A stretch of DNA of 64,000 nucleotides from Streptomyces sp. NBC_01591 (GTDB taxonomy: Bacteria > Actinomycetota > Actinomycetes > Streptomycetales > Streptomycetaceae): positions 5,208,001 through 5,272,000 of the forward strand of contig NZ_CP109327.1 in assembly GCF_035918155.1 (NCBI RefSeq), in the 5' to 3' direction. Shown one piece after another: positions 45,092-54,231 of the stretch. The position numbers and the translations under genes are program-made. Below the pieces are notes generated by a model. That model was given only the letters and a program-made list of their open reading frames with translations. It had not been told where the DNA came from and searched no databases. How positions within the stretch are numbered: position 1 is the first letter of the stretch; each line of letters begins with the position of its first letter.

Positions 45092-45793
45092 TCAGCCGTC
45101 CGCCGCCGACTTCTCGACGTACTTCAGAGCGGCACGCAACGCCTCGGGATGCAGCGCGTCCCGGGCCGCGAGCAGCCCCGGCAGCAGGTCCCGTCGCGTC
45201 GTCGAGGCCAGGAACTCCATCTCCACGGTGACGTCGTGTTCCGGGCGGTGCACGATCTCGACCGGGTCCCCGGCCCTGATGTCGCCCGGCTCGATCACCC
45301 GCAGATAGGCGCCCGGAGCCGCCGCCTGCGTGAACCGCTTGACCCAGCGCGCCTCGCCGAGATGACCGGCGAACGTACGGCACGGAATCCGGCCCGACGT
45401 CACCTCCAGCACCAGATCGGCGCCGATCCGCCAGCGCTCGCCGATCTTCGCACCGCTCACATCGACCCCGGCGGTCGTCAGGTTCTCGCCGAACGCGCCG
45501 TTGGCCAGCCGGTGGCCGAGCTCCCGCTCCCACCTGTCGAGATCCTTGCGGGCGAAGGCGTACACCGCCTGGTCGGAGCCGCCGTGATGGCGCAGATCGC
45601 ACACCGTGTCCCCGGCCAGACCACTGCCGCCGGTGCCCTTGGGCCCGGGGTCGGTGACGCGCACCGGCCCGTTCGCCGGCTGCTTGTCGATGCCGGTCAG
45701 GCCCGAGGGGGCGTCGGTGTGGTCGACGGCCTTCGGCCGTCCCACATTCACGGTCAGCAGCCGCATCGGCTCTGTCGGTTCCATGGACGTCAT
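45092..45793 (-). CDS. MOSC-domain protein (YiiM-like)
   Basis: A 233-residue protein with a MOSC domain: NVGRPKAVDHTDAPSGLTGI, GLAGDTVCDLRHHGGSDQAV, YAFARKDLDRWERELG, and FGENLTTAGVDVSGAKIGER, in which FGEN and the Cys in RIPCRTFAGH are diagnostic (YiiM/YuaD-like). MOSC proteins bind molybdopterin or reduce N-hydroxylated compounds. The C-terminal 60 residues are an added helical region. Several ATGs are possible (45793, 45784, 45766); the first is used. It is divergent from the LysR gene. Confidence 0.9.
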   Translation of the reverse strand: MTSMEPTEPMRLLTVNVGRPKAVDHTDAPSGLTGIDKQPANGPVRVTDPGPKGTGGSGLAGDTVCDLRHHGGSDQAVYAFARKDLDRWERELGHRLANGAFGENLTTAGVDVSGAKIGERWRIGADLVLEVTSGRIPCRTFAGHLGEARWVKRFTQAAAPGAYLRVIEPGDIRAGDPVEIVHRPEHDVTVEMEFLASTTRRDLLPGLLAARDALHPEALRAALKYVEKSAADG

Positions 45794-45874
45794 ACGGAGA
45801 ACGCTAACCATTCCACCCTCAAAGGTGCGCGACAATAATTCACACCCGACCCAAGATCCGCTTATGGTTGAGGG

Positions 45875-46765
45875 GTGATCGAAGCCCGTCATCTCCGTGT
45901 CCTGCGCGCCGTGGCCGCCGCCGGCTCGTTCTCCGCCGCCGCTCGCGAACTGGGCTGCACCCAGCCCGCGGTCAGCCAGCAGATGAAGGCCCTGGAGGCC
46001 TCCGCGGGCACCACGCTGCTGATCCGTACCGGCCGCGAGATGCGGCTCACCCAGGCGGGCGAGGCGCTCGTCCGGCACGCCTCCGGCATCCTCGCCGGTC
46101 TCACCGCCGCCGAGGAGGAGGTCGCCGCCATCGCCGGGCTGCGGGCCGGCCGGGTCCGGCTCGTCTCGTTCCCCAGCGGCAGCTCCACCCTGGTCCCCGG
46201 CGCCCTCGCCGCACTGCGCGAGGCCCACCCCGGCACCCGGGTCTCGCTGGTGGAGGCCGAGCCGCCGCGCTCGGTCGAGATGCTGCGCGAGGGCGACTGC
46301 GACATCGCGCTGGCGTTCCGTTACGGCGCCTCCGGCACCGAATGGGACGACCTGGTGGTACGCCCGCTGCTCACCGACCGGCTGATCGGCCTGGTCCCCG
46401 AGGGGCACCGGCTGTCGCGATCGGCCACGGTGGGCATCGCCGATCTGGCCGGGGATTCGTGGATCGCGGGCTGCCCGCGCTGCCGCCGCCAGCTGGTGGA
46501 GGTCTGCGAGGAGTCGGGCTTCACCCCCCGGATCGACTTCGCCACCGACGACTACCCGGCGGTGGTCGGTCTGGTCGGCGCCGGACTCGGGGTGGCCGTA
46601 CTGCCGGAGCTGGCGATCGAGTCGGTACGTCCCAAGGGGGCGTGCACCGTGACGGTGGAACCGGCCATCGAGCGCGAGATCGTCGCGCTGACCCTGCCCG
46701 ACCTGGCCCAGGTCCCGGCGGTGGCGGCCACCCTGGACCGGCTGTCCCTGGCGGCCGCCCGCTGA
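45875..46765 (+). CDS. LysR-family transcriptional regulator
   Basis: A 296-residue regulator starting at a GTG. The winged helix-turn-helix lies at about 1-60 (MIEARHLRVLRAVAAAGSFS, LGCTQPAVSQQMKALEASAG). The co-inducer domain has VRLVSFPSGSSTLVPGALAA and two periplasmic-binding-like halves, ending in LATLDRLSLAAAR-type sequence. It is divergent from the MOSC gene across an 81 bp AT-richer region (AATAATTC), so regulation of that gene is likely. A terminator follows. Confidence 0.93.
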   Translation: MIEARHLRVLRAVAAAGSFSAAARELGCTQPAVSQQMKALEASAGTTLLIRTGREMRLTQAGEALVRHASGILAGLTAAEEEVAAIAGLRAGRVRLVSFPSGSSTLVPGALAALREAHPGTRVSLVEAEPPRSVEMLREGDCDIALAFRYGASGTEWDDLVVRPLLTDRLIGLVPEGHRLSRSATVGIADLAGDSWIAGCPRCRRQLVEVCEESGFTPRIDFATDDYPAVVGLVGAGLGVAVLPELAIESVRPKGACTVTVEPAIEREIVALTLPDLAQVPAVAATLDRLSLAAAR

Positions 46766-46779
46766 AGGGCCTGCCTGAG

Positions 46780-46804
46780 ACCCGGCCCCTCGTTGCGGCC
46801 GGGT
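46780..46804 (+). terminator. terminator after the LysR gene
   Basis: ACCCGGCC (46780-46787) pairs with GGCCGGGT (46797-46804) with a 9 nt loop, 14 bp after the LysR stop. A T-rich stretch, GTTTTTCTTGTTGTTGTT, lies 11 bp further on. Confidence 0.65.
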
Positions 46805-46850
46805 GAAGTGCAGAGACGTTTTTCTTGTTGTTGTTACGAGGCGTGCTGGA

Positions 46851-47186
46851 TCAGCCGTGCCCCAGCGGGGACGGAACGCCCGACGGCGCCGCTGCCGCGA
46901 TCAGCCGGCTGCGGGCCCGTCCCATGAGCTCTTCGCGCTCGTCCTCGGTCAGTCCGCCCCACACTCCGTACGGCTCTCGCACCGCCAGGGCATGGGCTGC
47001 GCACTCGGCGCGTACCGGGCATCGCATGCAGACCTCTTTCGCCGAGTTCTCGCGGGCGCTCCGTGCCGCCCCGCGCTCACCCTCCGGGTGGAAGAACAGC
47101 GAGCTGTCGACCCCACGGCAGGCCGCCAGCAGCTGCCAGTCCCAGAGATCGGCGTTGGGTCCGGGAAGGCGGGAGAAATCTGCCAT
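46851..47186 (-). CDS. WhiB-like [4Fe-4S] transcriptional regulator
   Basis: A 111-residue Wbl protein. The four cluster-binding cysteines are at about 23, 53, 56 and 62 (AACRGVD, EVCMRCPVRAEC). The helix-turn GVWGGLTEDEREEL, which contacts the sigma factor and DNA, is at about 74-88. A basic C-terminal segment ends the protein. These are the standard WhiB features. It is divergent from bldM, the same neighbourhood as in S. coelicolor, where I recall a WhiB-type gene just upstream of bldM. Which Wbl paralogue it is cannot be told here. Confidence 0.95.
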   Translation of the reverse strand: MADFSRLPGPNADLWDWQLLAACRGVDSSLFFHPEGERGAARSARENSAKEVCMRCPVRAECAAHALAVREPYGVWGGLTEDEREELMGRARSRLIAAAAPSGVPSPLGHG

Positions 47187-47598
47187 TGCTTGTCCCCTCG
47201 AAACCTTGCTGAGTCGGAAACGTCGTTGTCGTCCGTCATCGACCGTGCCCACGACCGTACATCTACGGTGCAAGTAGATGTAAATATGACTGATTGCGAA
47301 TCTATCCACAGACACCAGTAAAAGGGAAGAAAATCCGCTAAATGGGGCATACCTTCATGTGAAGTTTCGGTTGAGGATTGGATGATCCGTGCCGTTCTCC
47401 TCCGTGTGCAGCCCCTCACGTAGAGTGCCGAACCCGGTTCCCCGACCCGTAACTCTTTCGAGTGACCATCGTTGAGAGGGCGGAGGCGGTTGACGAAAAA
47501 AGCGATCGGGCAGATGTCCGAGAGTGTCAACCGCACAGGTGACGACTTGTAACAGCCTGGAGGCTCAAGGTGACGCGCATCAGCTGCGGAGGACGGTC
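47187..47598. other. 412 bp bldM-whiB divergent intergenic region
   Basis: This gap is clearly lower in GC than its surroundings (for example GATGTAAATATGACTGATTG near 47278). Besides the bldM promoter below, it holds TTGACG (47488-47493) with only a weak -10 match (GATGTC) 17 bp later. No coding sequence or known RNA was found in it. The low GC suits a regulatory region with several promoters. Confidence 0.6.
47448..47475 (+). promoter_or_regulatory. sigma-BldN-type promoter of bldM
   Basis: CGTAAC (47448-47453), a 16 bp spacer and CGTTGA (47470-47475) match the BldN promoter consensus as I recall it (CGTAAC...CGTTGA). bldM p1 of S. coelicolor is known to need sigma-BldN. The site lies about 125 bp upstream of the bldM start. 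Confidence 0.8.
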
Positions 47599-48210
47599 AT
47601 GACATCCGTCCTCGTCTGCGACGACTCCCCGCTTGCCCGAGAAGCGCTCCGTCGCGCGGTCGCGACCGTGCCCGGCGTCGAGCGGGTGACGACGGCGGCC
47701 AACGGCGAGGAAGTCCTTCGCCGCTGGGGCGCCGACCGTTCGGATCTGATTCTGATGGACGTACGCATGCCCGGTCTCGGGGGTGTGGAGACGGTCCGGC
47801 GGCTGCTCTCCGCCGACCCCGGCGCCAGGATCATCATGCTGACCGTCGCCGAGGACCTGGACGGTGTCGCGCTCGCGGTCGCCGCCGGTGCCCGCGGCTA
47901 TCTGCACAAGGACGCCTCCCGCGCGGAGCTGCGCGCCACCGTCACCCAGGCGCTGGCCGATCCGACGTGGCGGCTCGCCCCGCGCCGGTTGCGGTCGGCC
48001 GAGATGGGTGCGGCGCCGACGCTCACCGCGCGTGAGATCCAGGTGCTCGAAGGGATGAGCCATGGCCGTTCGAACGCCGAGATCGGCCGTGAGCTGTTCC
48101 TCTCGGAGGACACGGTGAAGACGCACGCCAGGCGTCTGTTCAAGAAGCTAGGCGCCTCGGACCGGGCGCACGCCGTGGCGCTCGGCTTCCGCTGGGGCCT
48201 GGTCCGCTGA
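47599..48210 (+). CDS. bldM: developmental response regulator BldM
   Basis: A 203-residue atypical NarL-type regulator required for aerial hyphae. The ATG at 47599 gives MTSVLVCDDSPLAREALRRA, the length of known BldM. The receiver domain has the acidic pocket CDDSP and the nominal phosphoacceptor Asp at about 54 in ILMDVRMPG. The C-terminal LuxR helix-turn-helix has TAREIQVLEGMSHGRSNAEI and TVKTHARRLFKKLGASDRAH. In S. coelicolor, BldM works without clear phosphorylation and as a heterodimer with WhiI; this is known of the family, not seen here. Expression is from the BldN-type promoter upstream. Confidence 0.96.
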   Translation: MTSVLVCDDSPLAREALRRAVATVPGVERVTTAANGEEVLRRWGADRSDLILMDVRMPGLGGVETVRRLLSADPGARIIMLTVAEDLDGVALAVAAGARGYLHKDASRAELRATVTQALADPTWRLAPRRLRSAEMGAAPTLTAREIQVLEGMSHGRSNAEIGRELFLSEDTVKTHARRLFKKLGASDRAHAVALGFRWGLVR

Positions 48211-48417
48211 GGGCCGGCCATGGCCGGCAGTCGATCGATCCCCCGTCCGCGAAGCTGTGGACGGGGCGACGTGACCGACGTGCGCGGGACGGGTTCCGCT
48301 CCACCGGCGGAGCCCGTAGCGCCGACGGTATGTGACGCTTCCCGGCCGATGACGCATCCTTGAGAGGTGGAGTTCCTCGGGAACGATTCGGTCGAGCGGA
48401 AGGGGAGGGCGCAGGAC

Positions 48418-49083
48418 ATGACTTCCGGCGCACCCGCTCATAACGCTTCGGTGCACAACTACGGACGCGGCGGCACGGATGGCGCGGCTCCGAGGCACCA
48501 TGGTCCGATGCGCGACGACGAGACGACGGCGATCGGTGCCCTGGTGCACCGTGCCGTCGAGGGCGACGCGCAGGCCACCCATGATCTGCTGGCCCATGTC
48601 CACCCTCTCGCGCTGCGTTACTGCAGGTCGCGGCTGAGCCGGCTGCCCGGTGATGCCCGCCACTTCGTGGAGGACCTGGCGCAGGAGGTCTGTGTCGCGG
48701 TGCTGATGGCGCTGCCGCGCTACAAGGACACCGGCAGACCCTTCGAAGCCTTCGTGTTCGCCATCGCGGGCCACAAGGTCGCCGATCTCCAGCGGGCCGC
48801 CATGCGGCACCCGGGATCGACGGCCGTGCCGTCCGACGAGATGCCCGAGCGGCCGGACGATTCGCTCGGGCCCGAGGAGCGTGCCCTGCTCAGCAGCGAT
48901 GCCGCCTGGGCGAAGAAGCTCCTCGCCAACCTCCCGGAGAACCAGCGCGAGCTGCTCGTCCTGCGGGTCGCCGTCGGGCTGACCGCCGAGGAGACCGGAC
49001 AGATGCTGGGCATGTCGCCGGGCGCGGTCCGGGTCGCCCAGCACCGGGCGCTGAGCAGGCTGCGGGCGCTCGCGGAGCAGTGA
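48418..49083 (+). CDS. shbA: RNA polymerase sigma factor ShbA
   Basis: A 221-residue ECF-type sigma factor. I chose the ATG at 48418, with GGGGAGGG 8 bp before it; a GTG at 48367 and an ATG at 48508 are alternatives. After a disordered start, region 2 reads [20 protein letters not shown] and [19 protein letters not shown]. Region 4 reads [20 protein letters not shown], then [20 protein letters not shown]. The position between bldM and guaB is that of ShbA, which in Streptomyces drives the principal sigma gene hrdB. It is therefore a core regulator rather than a stress sigma. Confidence 0.9.
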   Translation: MTSGAPAHNASVHNYGRGGTDGAAPRHHGPMRDDETTAIGALVHRAVEGDAQATHDLLAHVHPLALRYCRSRLSRLPGDARHFVEDLAQEVCVAVLMALPRYKDTGRPFEAFVFAIAGHKVADLQRAAMRHPGSTAVPSDEMPERPDDSLGPEERALLSSDAAWAKKLLANLPENQRELLVLRVAVGLTAEETGQMLGMSPGAVRVAQHRALSRLRALAEQ

Positions 49084-49180
49084 TCGGGCCCGGTCGGGTC
49101 CGTACGGAGGCTTCCGTATGAAGCTACAGAACCTCTAGGTGATCTTGCTCGTGGAATGAGACACCCCCGGAGGCCGTTAG

Positions 49181-50728
<1,548 letters not shown>

Positions 50729-50737
50729 CCGCCGACA

Positions 50738-50780
50738 GTGCCAGGGGCGGCCCCGGGACTCCCGGGGCCGCCCCTGGCAC
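50738..50780 (+). terminator. strong terminator after guaB
   Basis: A perfect 20 bp stem (50738-50757 with 50761-50780) with a 3 nt loop lies 9 bp after the guaB stop. It means guaB3 probably has its own promoter. Confidence 0.9.
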
Positions 50781-50832
50781 GTATGTCGGGGATACTGGAA
50801 GGCGCTGAAACGCAGAGGGAAAGGCCACACAC

Positions 50833-51957
50833 GTGACTGAGATCGAGATCGGGCGCGGCAAGCGCGGCCGCCGGGCGTACGCATTCGACGACATCGCCGT
50901 CGTTCCGAGCCGCCGTACCCGTGACCCGAAGGAGGTCTCGATCGCCTGGCAGATCGACGCCTACCGTTTCGAGCTGCCGTTCCTGGCCGCTCCCATGGAC
51001 TCCGTGGTCTCCCCGCAGACCGCGATCCACATCGGTGAGCTGGGCGGCCTAGGCGTCCTCAACCTCGAGGGCCTGTGGACCCGGCACGCCGACCCGCAGC
51101 CGCTGCTCGACGAGATCGCCGAGATGCCCGTGGAGTCGGCGACCCGCCGCCTCCAGGAGATCTACTCCGCCCCGATCCAGGAGGAGCTGATCGGGCAGCG
51201 CATCAAGGAGGTGCGCGACTCCGGTGTCGTCACCGCCGCCGCGCTCTCCCCGCAGCGCACCGCGCAGTTCTCCAAGGCCGTCGTCGACGCGGGCGTGGAC
51301 ATCTTCGTCATCCGCGGTACGACGGTCTCCGCCGAGCACGTCTCGGGTGCTGCCGAGCCGCTCAACCTCAAGCAGTTCATCTACGAGCTGGACGTCCCGG
51401 TGATCGTCGGCGGCTGCGCCACGTACACCGCCGCCCTGCACCTGATGCGTACCGGTGCGGCCGGTGTCCTCGTCGGCTTCGGCGGCGGCGCCGCGCACAC
51501 CACGCGCAACGTCTTCGGCATCCAGGTCCCGATGGCGACCGCGGTCGCCGATGTGGCCGGCGCCCGCCGCGACTACATGGACGAGTCCGGCGGCCGGTAC
51601 GTGCACGTGATCGCGGACGGCGGCGTCGGCTGGTCCGGCGACCTGCCCAAGGCCATCGCCTGTGGTGCGGACGCCGTGATGATGGGCTCCCCGCTGGCCC
51701 GTGCGACGGACGCGCCGGGCCGCGGCCGGCACTGGGGCATGGAGGCCGTCCACGAGGACGTGCCGCGCGGCAAGCTGGTGGACCTGGGCTCGGTCGGCAC
51801 CACCGAGGAGGTCCTGACCGGTCCTTCGCACACCCCCGACGGCTCGATGAACATCTTCGGCGCGCTGCGCCGGGCGATGGCGACGACGGGGTACAGCGAC
51901 CTCAAGGAGTTCCAGCGCGTCGAGGTCACGGTGGCGGACTCGCAGCACCGTCGCTGA
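50833..51957 (+). CDS. GuaB3-family IMPDH-related protein
   Basis: A 374-residue TIM-barrel homologue of IMP dehydrogenase. It begins TEIEIGRGKRGRRAYAFDDI and has FLAAPMDSVVSPQTAIHIGE and VHVIADGGVGWSGDLPKAIA. It lacks the CBS domains of GuaB. At the loop where GuaB has GPGSICTTR, it reads GFGGGAAHTTRNV, with no catalytic Cys. This is typical of the actinobacterial GuaB3 group, whose function I understand is unknown. The C-terminus has SMNIFGALRRAMATTGYSDL. A terminator at 51975 closes it. Confidence 0.95.
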   Translation: MTEIEIGRGKRGRRAYAFDDIAVVPSRRTRDPKEVSIAWQIDAYRFELPFLAAPMDSVVSPQTAIHIGELGGLGVLNLEGLWTRHADPQPLLDEIAEMPVESATRRLQEIYSAPIQEELIGQRIKEVRDSGVVTAAALSPQRTAQFSKAVVDAGVDIFVIRGTTVSAEHVSGAAEPLNLKQFIYELDVPVIVGGCATYTAALHLMRTGAAGVLVGFGGGAAHTTRNVFGIQVPMATAVADVAGARRDYMDESGGRYVHVIADGGVGWSGDLPKAIACGADAVMMGSPLARATDAPGRGRHWGMEAVHEDVPRGKLVDLGSVGTTEEVLTGPSHTPDGSMNIFGALRRAMATTGYSDLKEFQRVEVTVADSQHRR

Positions 51958-51974
51958 GTGTTCCGAGCATGACA

Positions 51975-52012
51975 GGAGGGCCCGGTGACCGCAGTGGCGG
52001 TCCGGGCCCTCC
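51975..52012. terminator. terminator after guaB3
   Basis: An 11 bp stem (GGAGGGCCCGG, 51975-51985, with 52002-52012) encloses an inner GACCGC/GCGGT pairing. It lies 17 bp after guaB3 and 26 bp before the converging gene end. Confidence 0.85.
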
Positions 52013-52037
52013 CGTATGTGCGGGGTGCGGTCCGCGA

Positions 52038-52604
52038 CTAGTCGGCGGCCTTCTTGGCGCCGGAGAACGCGGCGATCGCCGCGATGGCGAAGAAGAGGTA
52101 CGAGATGAAGTCCGAGTCGGCCTTCCATGCCTCGTTCAGCAGGCTGAAGTGCTCGAAGAAGAGCTCGGAGACGGTGACCGGGAGCTCCTTGGCCGCGATC
52201 ATCGCCTCACCGAGCAGCTGGCCGAAGTAGACGGCGACCAGCGAGAGCACGGCGCTGACGACCGGCAGCACGGGGTTGCGGCCGCCGACCTTGCCCGCCA
52301 CGAAGCCGACGATGAAGCCGACACCCACGGCCGCGTAGCCGATCTCGTGCTTGGTGGCGCCGATGATGGCCCCGTAGATACCTGCGGCGACGACGGCCGC
52401 GACGACGGCGGCGACCAGGCCGAGGCCGATGTTGTTGCGTGCGGGCGCCGGCGGGGCGAACGGCGCGCCGGGCTGCTGGCCCCCGAACGGGTTGCCGTTC
52501 GGGTCACCGGGCTGCTGGTTCGCGAACGGGTTGCCGCCGGGCTGGGCGTTGTACGGCTGCTGCGGCTGCTGCGGCTGGTTCGGCGGCGGCACGGGCTGAC
52601 TCAT
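52038..52604 (-). CDS. Pro/Gln-rich hypothetical membrane protein
   Basis: A 188-residue protein. The N-terminal 55 residues are Pro/Gln/Asn/Gly-rich (QPVPPPNQPQQPQQPYNAQP), a disordered cytoplasmic tail. Four predicted spans follow (about 58-80, 85-107, 111-133 and 164-184), including VAAVVAAVVAAGIYGAIIGA and ALGAKKAAD-like ends. The start is the ATG at 52604; a further 28 upstream codons are open but include no good ribosome site. Function unknown. Proteins with this tail-plus-spans layout are common and unassigned in Streptomyces. Confidence 0.85.
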   Translation of the reverse strand: MSQPVPPPNQPQQPQQPYNAQPGGNPFANQQPGDPNGNPFGGQQPGAPFAPPAPARNNIGLGLVAAVVAAVVAAGIYGAIIGATKHEIGYAAVGVGFIVGFVAGKVGGRNPVLPVVSAVLSLVAVYFGQLLGEAMIAAKELPVTVSELFFEHFSLLNEAWKADSDFISYLFFAIAAIAAFSGAKKAAD

Positions 52605-52709
52605 GGTGTGGGATCCCCCTGGGACGGAAGCGCACGACTGTGCGAGAAGTGAGCCGCAGGCTAGCAGCAGCCTGTGACATTTCCCCACCCAAATCCCGGG
52701 AAAAGGCTC

Positions 52710-53972
52710 TCACAGCCGGTGTGCGGCCCCCGCCGGGGTCGCGCCACGGGTGTCCAGGAGTAGCTGGGCCTTCACCGCGAGGCCCTGGAGGTCGTACGTC
52801 CGGTGGTGCTGGAGCAGCACCGTGAGGTCGGCGCTCGACGCCGCCTCGTACAGCGAGTCGGCGCGCGGGACCGGGAGCTCGCGCACCCGCCAGTCCAGGA
52901 CGTGGGGGTCGTGGTAGCCGATCTGGGCACCCATGTCCATCAGCCGGCTCGCGATCTCCCGGGCGGGGGACGCCTCCTGGTCGGCGAGGTCGGGCTTGTA
53001 CGTGACCCCGAGCAGCAGCACCCGGGCGCCGCGGACGGACTTGCCGTGTTCGTTCAGCAGGGTGGCACAGCGCTGGATCACGTACTGCGGCATCCGGTCG
53101 TTGATCTCCTGGGCGAGCGAGACCATCCGCAGGGGGTGGCCGGGGGTGCGGCTGTTGTACGGGAGGTAGCCCGGGTCGACGGGTGCGCCGTGGCCGCCGA
53201 CGCCGGGGCCCGGGCGGAACGGCTGGAAGCCGAAGGGCTTGGTCTCGGCGCACCGGATGACGTCCCACAGGTCGACGCCGAGGTCGTGGCAGAGCACCGC
53301 CATCTCGTTGACCAGGGCGATGTTGACGTGCCGGAAGTTGGTCTCCAGGACCTTCGTCATCTCGGCCTCGCGCGGCCCGCGGGCCCGGACGACCTTGTCG
53401 GTGAGCCGGCCGTAGAAGGCGGCGGCCGATTCGGTGCAGGCGGGGGTGAGGCCGCCGATGACCTTGGGGGTGTTGGCGTAGACGTGGGTCCTGTTGCCGG
53501 GGTCGAGGCGGCTGGGGGAGCAGGCCAGGTGGAAGTCGCGGCCGGCGCGCAGGCCCGAGCCCTCTTCGAGCAGCGGCAGCAGGTAGTTCTCGGTGGTGCC
53601 GGGCGGCACGGCCGATTCCAGCAGGACGGTGGTGTGCGGGCGCAGCCGGGCGGCGAGCGCGCGGGCCGCGTCGCCGACGGCGGTGAGGTCGAGGGTGCGG
53701 TCGGCGCCGAGCGGGGTGGGCGCGCAGATCACCGCGGTACGGACCCGGCCCAGTTCGGCCGGGTTGGTGGTGGGCCGGAAGCCTCCCGAGAGCATCCGGC
53801 GGATGTCCGAGGCGGTGAGCGACCCCTCGACGGGGGTGCGGCCCGCGGAGAGTTCCGTGTAGGCGCGTGGGTCGGTGTCGTAGCCGACGGTCTGCACGCC
53901 TGCGGCCACGGCGGCCTGGGCGAGGGGCAGGCCGAGGTGGCCGAGTCCGATGACTGCGAGGTCTGCGGGCAT
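52710..53972 (-). CDS. UDP-glucose/GDP-mannose dehydrogenase-like protein lacking the catalytic Cys
   Basis: A 420-residue protein of the nucleotide-sugar dehydrogenase family, which oxidises UDP-sugars to uronates. The N-terminal NAD domain has AVIGLGHLGLPLAQAAVAAG and ESAVPPGTTE; the middle domain has SPSRLDPGNR and the Lys/Asn pair in MTKVLETNFRHVNIALVNE. The catalytic loop reads PGPGVGGHGAPVDPGYLPY; normal enzymes have GGHC(I/L)PVDP. The Cys at position 262 is Gly (codon GGC). The UDP-binding C-terminal domain is present (LLGVTYKPDLADQEASPARE). Without Cys the second oxidation should fail, so it may be a reductase or non-catalytic. Confidence 0.9.
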   Translation of the reverse strand: MPADLAVIGLGHLGLPLAQAAVAAGVQTVGYDTDPRAYTELSAGRTPVEGSLTASDIRRMLSGGFRPTTNPAELGRVRTAVICAPTPLGADRTLDLTAVGDAARALAARLRPHTTVLLESAVPPGTTENYLLPLLEEGSGLRAGRDFHLACSPSRLDPGNRTHVYANTPKVIGGLTPACTESAAAFYGRLTDKVVRARGPREAEMTKVLETNFRHVNIALVNEMAVLCHDLGVDLWDVIRCAETKPFGFQPFRPGPGVGGHGAPVDPGYLPYNSRTPGHPLRMVSLAQEINDRMPQYVIQRCATLLNEHGKSVRGARVLLLGVTYKPDLADQEASPAREIASRLMDMGAQIGYHDPHVLDWRVRELPVPRADSLYEAASSADLTVLLQHHRTYDLQGLAVKAQLLLDTRGATPAGAAHRL

Positions 53973-54231
53973 GTGGATGGGCCGTCCTTCCCGGTCGGTC
54001 TATGACCATGAGGGCAGAAAGCGCAACCGCTGTGGACAGCGCAATGTCACACTAGGCTTAAATATGACCTATATGTCGCATTACGGGCCTCCTGTCGTCC
54101 TGGTGTTGTCCACAGGCGGTGGCCGAAGTGGTGGACGGCGGACAGAATCGAGAGGTGGGCACGGACCGCCCCGGCCGCCGGGCCGGGTCGCTTCCCGTGC
54201 CGGACCACCCCGATCTACCCGGGAGGCAGCA

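Noticed and set aside
52605..52688. A 28-codon extension of the membrane protein at 52038
   Set aside because: It has no good start context. The ATG at 52604 begins the expected Pro/Gln-rich tail.
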